In this document: one piece after another, positions 57,873-62,402 of the stretch
Position numbering within the stretch: position 1 is the first letter of the stretch
Layout: every line of letters starts with the position of its first letter
Origin: a virus
Reading direction: 5' to 3' (one strand)
IMG/VR virus record: IMGVR_UViG_3300032241_001301
Span: 1-62,402 of that record
Length of the DNA: 62,402 bases
Made by a program: the position numbers and the translations under genes
Notes under the pieces: generated by a model
What the model was told of the DNA's origin: nothing
Database searches by the model: none
What the model saw: only the letters and a program-made list of their open reading frames with translations

Positions 57873-58078
57873 TGTTCGTCCATTCCTTTATAGGATTGCG
57901 CCACCGCCTCCCATTCCTGAATGTTACCAACACGGACGACGTGGACGCAGATGTCATTTCCAGCATCAACAAGTTCTACTTCGGTGGGCGACATTTCGTA
58001 TCCCTCGTGCGTGTCGCACACGATTTCACTAACGTATCCAAGGGATTGACCGTATGTAATCCATTCAACAAAATTCAT
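57863..58078 (-). CDS. Small hypothetical protein
   Basis: A 71-residue protein, MNFVEWITYGQSLGYVSEIV, then CDTHEGYEMSPTEVELVDAG and CVHVVRV. It starts at the ATG at 58078, just after the methyltransferase stop at 58089; a longer frame into the methyltransferase gene is not needed. Acidic, with CDTHEG and CVHV that may bind metal. Not recognised. Confidence 0.62.
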   Translation of the reverse strand: MNFVEWITYGQSLGYVSEIVCDTHEGYEMSPTEVELVDAGNDICVHVVRVGNIQEWEAVAQSYKGMDEQCG

Positions 58079-58088
58079 CTGCTTGTGC

Positions 58089-59186
58089 TTATCCAAGTTC
58101 GACGGTGTTGAAGAGGGGTGCGTCACTAGTAATCCTGCTTTCTGCAAGTTTGGCGTATTCGGGGTTCAATTCTGTCCCCACAAAGTTTCTACCATACCGA
58201 AGCGCAACTACCGCCGTTGTACCAGAACCTGTAAAGGGGTCAAGGACGGTATCGCCTTCTGCTGAACCTGCCAAGACACACGGGGTAATCAAATCTTCGG
58301 GGTAAGTGGCAAAGTGCGCCCCCTTGTACGGCTTGGTGGAAACAGTCCATACGTCACGCTTATTCCGTGTTTCGTAGGACTTGGTTAGACCGCTGTGTGG
58401 TGTTAGACCCGTACCCTCGTTGTGGTACTTGCCGTTGGTGCGGTCACGGGTTCCCCAATCTTGGGCTGGTTCCTTGATTGCTTCATTATCAAAGTAATAA
58501 CGTGGTGATTTAGAAAGCAGGAAGATGTATTCGTGCGATTTTGTACAACGGTCACTAACCGATTCGGGCATTGGATTTGGTTTCGCCCAGATAATGTCCT
58601 GACGCAAAATCCAGCCATCATCTTGTAGGGCAAATGCCAAACGCCACGGAATACCAATCATGTTCTTGGCTGGCAAATCTACGCCCGATTTCACTAACGT
58701 GCCTTCCAAAGTTCCCTGACTTGTGGCTTGCTTGCTTTCGGGGTCAACATTTACCGTGCCGTCGCCATTTCTGCCTTTACCCGACCCAGCGTAGGAATCA
58801 CCAATGTTTAGCCAGACTGTTCCGTCGTCAGTAAGCACACGGCGTATTTCACGGAATAAAACAACAAGGGCTTCGACAAATTCTTCTGGTGTTTCTTCCA
58901 AGCCCATTTGTTCATCTTCACGGATAGCACCGCAACGTGGGCATACGGTCTTGTAGATAGCGTCGCCTACGGTAAGCAGTTCGTTGGCGTGACCTGTCTC
59001 GGTGGACTTGCCACGCTTGTTGTCACGCTGGTGGGTACAATCAGGGTCACCACCTTGCCAATCGCCTGTTCCATAGTCTCGTAGACCGTAATAAGGCGGT
59101 GAGGTGATGACGGTACGAACGCTTTGGTCGGGCAGTTCCTTTAGCCTGACGTTGGCATTACCTATGAGTATTTTGGCGTTGGACAC
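58089..59186 (-). CDS. DNA methyltransferase with zinc-finger-like insertion
   Basis: A 365-residue modification methylase. Motif IV TSPPY is at 28-32, and the SAM-binding motif DPFTGSGTT near 317-325, followed by GTELNPEYAKLAESRI. An insertion at about 45-95 has CTHQ and CPRCG and could bind zinc. The order IV before I is that of N4-cytosine/N6-adenine methylases of the beta type. No restriction partner is visible, so the protein probably protects phage DNA. It is a paralogue of the truncated gene at the left edge. Start GTG at 59186. Confidence 0.9.
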   Translation of the reverse strand: MSNAKILIGNANVRLKELPDQSVRTVITSPPYYGLRDYGTGDWQGGDPDCTHQRDNKRGKSTETGHANELLTVGDAIYKTVCPRCGAIREDEQMGLEETPEEFVEALVVLFREIRRVLTDDGTVWLNIGDSYAGSGKGRNGDGTVNVDPESKQATSQGTLEGTLVKSGVDLPAKNMIGIPWRLAFALQDDGWILRQDIIWAKPNPMPESVSDRCTKSHEYIFLLSKSPRYYFDNEAIKEPAQDWGTRDRTNGKYHNEGTGLTPHSGLTKSYETRNKRDVWTVSTKPYKGAHFATYPEDLITPCVLAGSAEGDTVLDPFTGSGTTAVVALRYGRNFVGTELNPEYAKLAESRITSDAPLFNTVELG

Positions 59187-59195
59187 CCTACTAAC

Positions 59196-59444
59196 TTAGC
59201 AGGGTTTAGTACCCCTGTGCTGTTCAAAGAACAAGTGACCTGATTCGTTTCCCTCTGCGTCGGCTGATGGGATAAGCACCATACCGTTGTCGAAGAAAAT
59301 CATCATCGGTGGTGTTTTCCATACGGAAATATCCCAGCCGTATGAGGAAGCCTCGCCAGTCGTCATCGCACGAACTTCGGTAACCCTCAAGCCAACCATG
59401 TGACCGTAGTTGTCCTCGACGTATTCCTCTGGTGTGTACTTCAT
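59196..59444 (-). CDS. Small hypothetical protein
   Basis: An 82-residue protein, MKYTPEEYVEDNYGHMVGLR, whose ATG overlaps the previous stop (TAATG). It contains an alternating beta region (MMIFFDNGMVLIPSADAEGN), as in small phage proteins that bind a partner. Unrecognised. Confidence 0.65.
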   Translation of the reverse strand: MKYTPEEYVEDNYGHMVGLRVTEVRAMTTGEASSYGWDISVWKTPPMMIFFDNGMVLIPSADAEGNESGHLFFEQHRGTKPC

Positions 59445-59758
59445 TACCGTCCAGCCCACGCCTTCTCACACTCGGCTACAAACGTCTTAGCCTCCGCAAC
59501 GTCGTCGTTGGTGAACATAGCGACGAAACTGATGTTGTTGTCGGTGTGCGCTTCGTCAAGGAAGAAGCCCCAACCGTAGGTGGTGTCCACTTCCTCGTAG
59601 CAACCCTTACAGACGTGGCTGTCCTCAACGTAGGTCGTTGAAGCGTTGCAACACTTGGTCATCACCACGACATAGCCACGACCGTCGTTCGCAATGTCGA
59701 TAATCAGTGAGCGACCCATTTCTACGACAGGTCCATTGACCATGGTTTCCGTTGCCAT
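59444..59758 (-). CDS. Small zinc-ribbon-like protein
   Basis: A 104-residue protein with CC (KCCNAS, about 35-36) and CKGC (about 50-53), a likely zinc knuckle, and an acidic C-terminal half (FTNDDVAEAKTFVAECEK). It has its own promoter and an AAGGAAG ribosome site. The leader carries the word AACTGATTAG shared with the plus-strand cassette. Confidence 0.65.
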   Translation of the reverse strand: MATETMVNGPVVEMGRSLIIDIANDGRGYVVVMTKCCNASTTYVEDSHVCKGCYEEVDTTYGWGFFLDEAHTDNNISFVAMFTNDDVAEAKTFVAECEKAWAGR

Positions 59759-59798
59759 TTTGACTTCCTTTGCTAATCAGTTGGATAGGTACATAACT

Positions 59799-59827
59799 AC
59801 TCTATCCCCGTTTAGTCACGCTGTCAA
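59799..59827 (-). promoter_or_regulatory. Promoter of the zinc-ribbon gene
   Basis: On the minus strand TTGACA (59822-59827), 17 nt, TAGAGT (59799-59804). It lies directly after the lysin gene and drives the genes at 59758 and 59444, perhaps also the methyltransferase. Confidence 0.75.
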
Positions 59828-59832
59828 GTCAT

Positions 59833-60375
59833 TTAGTAGCAACTGTAGTCGCCATCCCATTCGGGGTGGAATCCACCGTTGCGCTTGTAATAGAAAGACG
59901 CAACACGGAACTGGTCGGTGACGCTTGCTTCTTGGGCGTAGGTCGCTGAAATGCCTAGTGCCTTTGCCCCGTACTGCCAAATGTACGGAATGAACTGGAA
60001 GATACCACCAGCGCCTTGTTCGGCGTTGTAGTCCGTAGGGTGGAACACCGTGGGGGTCGAACGTGACTCGTGCCACATAATGCACGTGAAACCGGCACGG
60101 CTAGACGGTGGCAACAAATACATTGGGGCAGAAACGGGTTCAATTCGGGGCTTTGGAATTGCCCGATGGTGAACCGGCAACGTGGGGTGATACACCTTTG
60201 TGTGGGGCTTGGGGAAACTATTGCCAAACCACAAAATGGTGATGGTCTTGGGTGCCACATGGACGTGGGGCTTTTGGGCGTGAGGTTTCCCGATGGGGTG
60301 CGTGGTGAACACACTTGCCACTAGCGAAACTACAACTGTCAGTGCGAGGAAGCCACCTCGCACGGTGCCTAGCAC
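59833..60375 (-). CDS. Secreted lysozyme/transglycosylase-like lysin
   Basis: A 180-residue protein. Residues 9-24 are a hydrophobic signal or anchor (FLALTVVVSLVASVF). A His/Pro/Lys-rich linker to about 90 follows, then a lysozyme-like domain: CIMWHESR (catalytic Glu103), GAGGIFQFIPYIWQYG, and CY at the end; Cys98 and Cys179 may form a disulphide. This is the pattern of soluble transglycosylase/Rpf-like cell-wall hydrolases. With its own export signal it could act as endolysin without a classical holin, or remodel the wall. Start GTG at 60375. Confidence 0.72.
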   Translation of the reverse strand: MLGTVRGGFLALTVVVSLVASVFTTHPIGKPHAQKPHVHVAPKTITILWFGNSFPKPHTKVYHPTLPVHHRAIPKPRIEPVSAPMYLLPPSSRAGFTCIMWHESRSTPTVFHPTDYNAEQGAGGIFQFIPYIWQYGAKALGISATYAQEASVTDQFRVASFYYKRNGGFHPEWDGDYSCY

Positions 60376-60446
60376 CAGCCTGCCTTTATAGGCGAATACG
60401 AACTACCGCTAAAAACACGGCGTACAGCATTGGGGTTGTTGGACAC
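60369..60446 (-). CDS. Leader peptide-like ORF of 25 residues before the lysin
   Basis: A GTG-started frame, MSNNPNAVRRVFSGSSYSPI then KAGWC, with AAAGGAGG upstream, the best ribosome site nearby. It ends 7 nt inside the lysin gene start, so it could couple lysin translation. The alternative is that it is only a landing site for ribosomes. It is too short to prove as a protein. Confidence 0.4.
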   Translation of the reverse strand: MSNNPNAVRRVFSGSSYSPIKAGWC

Positions 60447-60480
60447 AACGCCTCCTTTGGTTGCCCATTGGGGTTGTCCT

Positions 60481-60509
60481 AGTTTACCCGACTGTGACGG
60501 ATAAGGCAA
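60481..60509 (-). promoter_or_regulatory. Promoter of the lysin unit
   Basis: On the minus strand TTGCCT (60504-60509), 17 nt, TAAACT (60481-60486). It lies in the 95-nt gap between the large right-edge gene (ends 60542) and the leader ORF. Confidence 0.6.
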
Positions 60510-60541
60510 GTATCAGAAAGTTTGCCCCTGTTTATCAGGTA

Positions 60542-62402
60542 TTATGGTAGTTTTTTGCCCTCAAGAAGCCACCTAAAGTTAGTTGGTTCGCTAGTGTCGA
60601 TGTCGTGCCATTCGCCGTTAGCGTCCATCCACTTATCACCCTCAACCCACATTGGACCAAGCAAGCCATCGGCAACATAGCCGATAGGTGCGACCCCACT
60701 TGTGGTGTTGGTGTTCTTTGACATAAACCCTACTTTAGCAGATTTGTCTATCTTTGTCCAGCCCATTATGTCAGCAATGTTCTTGACTATTGGAATGTCG
60801 GGGATAAGTGGTGATTGGAACGCACTGTGCGCCTCGGCAATCATTTCTTGCAGACTGCTGGAACCGTATCGTGACATACCCATTGACTGAAGGGTTTTTT
60901 GGATACTGTCGCTTAGTAGGTAACGCCCCACCCCTTGGTTCAGCAAGTAGTCAGCCATGTCAGCACGTTGGATAATGCTTCCGTCTGGCTGTCTCCAACC
61001 CGAGGTGCGTGGGTTGCTGGCAATGTAGTTTCTGATTGCGGTTTCTTGGCTTTTCTGCCAGTCCACTGGGGTTGTGCCAAGTTCTTGGGTGGTCTTTTCC
61101 AATGCTGGAAATATTTGGTTTATTTTCATACCCTGCGTATCGAAACTAGTGTGACCAAGTTCGTGGGTAATGGTTGCTTCAACGCTTGATTCGGGATTTA
61201 GAATGTCGTCGCTGTATGTCCACGATTTACTCATTGACTCTGGTGTGAAATCGCCCTGAACAACCGTGGGCCAACCACCCGACACGTTATTGTTGTAGAA
61301 ATCCTTTAGTTCTTGTGGGGCTTCTCCCATACCGGGTATTTCACCTGAACGCCAGTATGTTGTGACCGCCACCGACGACCACTTACCCATGTTGATGATG
61401 TTTGGTTTACCATCATTAACCCATGCGTGTGTTTGTTGAGATGCGTCAGGTGCTTTAGTGAAATCCAATGTTTTGCCTGGCCCGAACTTATCCAAAGCGG
61501 TCATCGCTGCTACGGAAAGTCGCTCGTCGGGCTTCCACCCCCTAGAACCTTTGGCAAAGATAGCGGTAGTGCCGTTCTTGGACTTGTAAAAGATTTGCTT
61601 CCCGTCTGGTGAAGTGCCGGTTTGCTTCCATCCCTTTGGAACGCCAACCTTGATACGTGGCACGTTTTTAGCATCGGTTAGTGCCTTGTAAGCGTTCCAA
61701 CCTTCTTTGGTGCCACTCCAACGAACATTATTTATTGTTTCCGCTTCACCGATTCCACCAGTCCATTGGTTGCCGTGAAAGTTATGCCCCTTTTTGTCGC
61801 CCTTGGTGATTTTGGCTTGGTCCTCGTCGAATTGTGCATTGATGGCAAGGTAGCGCAGTCGGTCGCCCTCTACCTCGTCGCCCTTATCGTAAGCGTCCTT
61901 GCTTTGCGCCCGTAGTTGTTCGGCGGTTGGCTTTTTGCCCTTACGCAGTGATTTCACTACATACGTGTTCCAAAGTTGATTGGCGACTTGGGAGATGGAT
62001 TGCTTCTTGGTGATACTTGATTTCGCCGCTTCCAAAAGTGCGTTGGCGTAGTCCTTTGCTTCAGCGTCGGTGCAAGTAGCAATGCCTTGGAAACGACCAA
62101 CAAGTTCGGGTGTTGCTGGAACAACGTCCCAATGCTTCACAATGGCAAAAGAACTCTTTAGAAAGTTGTCTTTTAGTTCCTGAAGGGTTTGTTCGCCGTT
62201 TCCGTCCACAAACTTATCGTCACCGATTTGTAGTGCGTAGTGCTGAACAAAGACGGGTGGGTAGTCCTTGCCTTCCTCCGGCTTGATTGGGTCGCCAATA
62301 GCGACAGGCTTGCCGTTGGGGTAGATGTTCTGTAGCGCCTTCATCACCACGCCGCAGCCACCAAACAAAGGGTGGTTGTTTGGGTAGGCGAGAAACCCTT
62401 GC
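60542..62402 (-). CDS. Multidomain protein with papain-like start, GNQW motif and HELGH metalloprotease (cut by right edge)
   Basis: The frame is open to the window end, so the N-terminus is missing. The visible part (over 600 residues) begins near PLFGGCGVVMKAL and VQHYALQIGDDKFVDGNGEQ, which suggests a Cys-His catalytic pair of a papain-like fold. GHNFHGNQWTGG (around residue 195 of the visible part) repeats the motif of proteins A-D. A region with ATITHELGHTSFD (around residue 402) has the HExxH zinc-protease signature; the third ligand is not identified. The gene precedes the head genes by several operons, where minor head or internal virion proteins may be encoded. Domain calls are inferred from motifs. 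Confidence 0.68.
   Translation of the reverse strand, partial: QGFLAYPNNHPLFGGCGVVMKALQNIYPNGKPVAIGDPIKPEEGKDYPPVFVQHYALQIGDDKFVDGNGEQTLQELKDNFLKSSFAIVKHWDVVPATPELVGRFQGIATCTDAEAKDYANALLEAAKSSITKKQSISQVANQLWNTYVVKSLRKGKKPTAEQLRAQSKDAYDKGDEVEGDRLRYLAINAQFDEDQAKITKGDKKGHNFHGNQWTGGIGEAETINNVRWSGTKEGWNAYKALTDAKNVPRIKVGVPKGWKQTGTSPDGKQIFYKSKNGTTAIFAKGSRGWKPDERLSVAAMTALDKFGPGKTLDFTKAPDASQQTHAWVNDGKPNIINMGKWSSVAVTTYWRSGEIPGMGEAPQELKDFYNNNVSGGWPTVVQGDFTPESMSKSWTYSDDILNPESSVEATITHELGHTSFDTQGMKINQIFPALEKTTQELGTTPVDWQKSQETAIRNYIASNPRTSGWRQPDGSIIQRADMADYLLNQGVGRYLLSDSIQKTLQSMGMSRYGSSSLQEMIAEAHSAFQSPLIPDIPIVKNIADIMGWTKIDKSAKVGFMSKNTNTTSGVAPIGYVADGLLGPMWVEGDKWMDANGEWHDIDTSEPTNFRWLLEGKKLP

Larger units (their letters stand above)
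3088..61959. repeat. Dispersed 10-mer GATTTCACTA, 19 exact copies
   Basis: Exact copies by eye, starting at 3720, 4052, 5389, 7261, 10156, 41105, 58022, 58687 and 61950 (plus strand) and, as TAGTGAAATC, at 3088, 15495, 18665, 23049, 25704, 29150, 33991, 35456, 57770 and 61456. Four are in gaps between genes, one touches the 3' end of the second tail tube gene and the rest lie inside genes in different frames, so codon use does not explain them. Expected by chance: about 0.1. One-base variants (GATTTCACTG, GATTTCACCA, GATTTCAGTA) are also frequent. None of the exact copies falls between 41115 and 57769. Confidence 0.7.

Noticed and set aside
57751-57972. 73-codon minus-strand frame near the large RNA locus
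   Set aside because: It overlaps two better frames (57705-57872 and 57863-58078), and its composition, with many Arg and Ser, is that of a shadow frame.
1-62402. Temperate phage features (integrase, attachment site, immunity repressor)
   Set aside because: No integrase or excisionase was seen. The LexA-like protein lacks the peptidase domain and is not enough to claim lysogeny. The window is incomplete, so a lytic lifestyle is likely but not proved.

Overview
The window is a long stretch of one tailed double-stranded DNA bacteriophage genome, cut through a gene at both ends. It has a long-tail (siphovirus-type) layout: scaffold, decoration protein, major capsid protein, head-tail connectors, tail tube proteins, frameshifted tail assembly chaperone, tape measure protein and minor tail proteins run in order on the minus strand. 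Terminase and portal are not seen and probably lie beyond the right edge. No integrase, excisionase or recognisable attachment site is present. The host is most likely an actinobacterium. This is inferred from TANNNT-type -10 boxes, leaderless starts placed 8 nt after a -10 box, mixed ATG/GTG/TTG starts, and the protein families present. It was not proved by any search.

Region by region. 1-2773: the start of a DNA methyltransferase (cut by the left edge) and a SNF2-type helicase with a leaderless promoter. 2840-8676: small regulatory and accessory genes, including a RusA-like resolvase, a proteasome-like Ntn hydrolase, four proteins sharing the short motif GH(P/A)F(E/N)GNQYT, a permuted papain-like protein, an HNH endonuclease and small membrane proteins. 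8685-11307: replication and recombination genes (helicase-loader-like protein, replication initiator-like protein, Sak4/AAA_24 ATPase). 11415-13518: the only plus-strand protein genes, four of them behind three similar promoters, the last a Gam-like protein. 13737-14370: holin-like membrane proteins. 14400-42527: tail and head-tail genes, including one 4497-residue tail protein and a glycosyltransferase-methyltransferase fusion. 42547-50862: a 2525-residue collagen-like tail fibre and a further virion protein. 50889-54670: a DUF1003 membrane protein, a DUF4406 protein and the capsid genes. 54781-56584: a Cas4/RecB-like nuclease, small proteins and a LexA-type DNA-binding protein. 56585-57421: no protein gene, but a roughly 600-nt structured plus-strand RNA with its own promoter and terminator, followed by a possible small RNA. 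57422-62402: small proteins, a second methyltransferase, a secreted lysozyme-like lysin, and a partial multidomain protein with a HELGH metalloprotease motif and another copy of the GNQ motif.

How it fits together. The left half supplies replication, recombination and host takeover; the right two thirds builds the virion. Three things stand out as possibly undescribed: the large ornate RNA at 56710-57307; the recurring GHxFxGNQ(Y/W)T tag, which sits near or inside proteins with three different protease-like folds; and the 10-mer GATTTCACTA, of which I count 19 exact copies on both strands in coding and non-coding DNA where about 0.1 would be expected.
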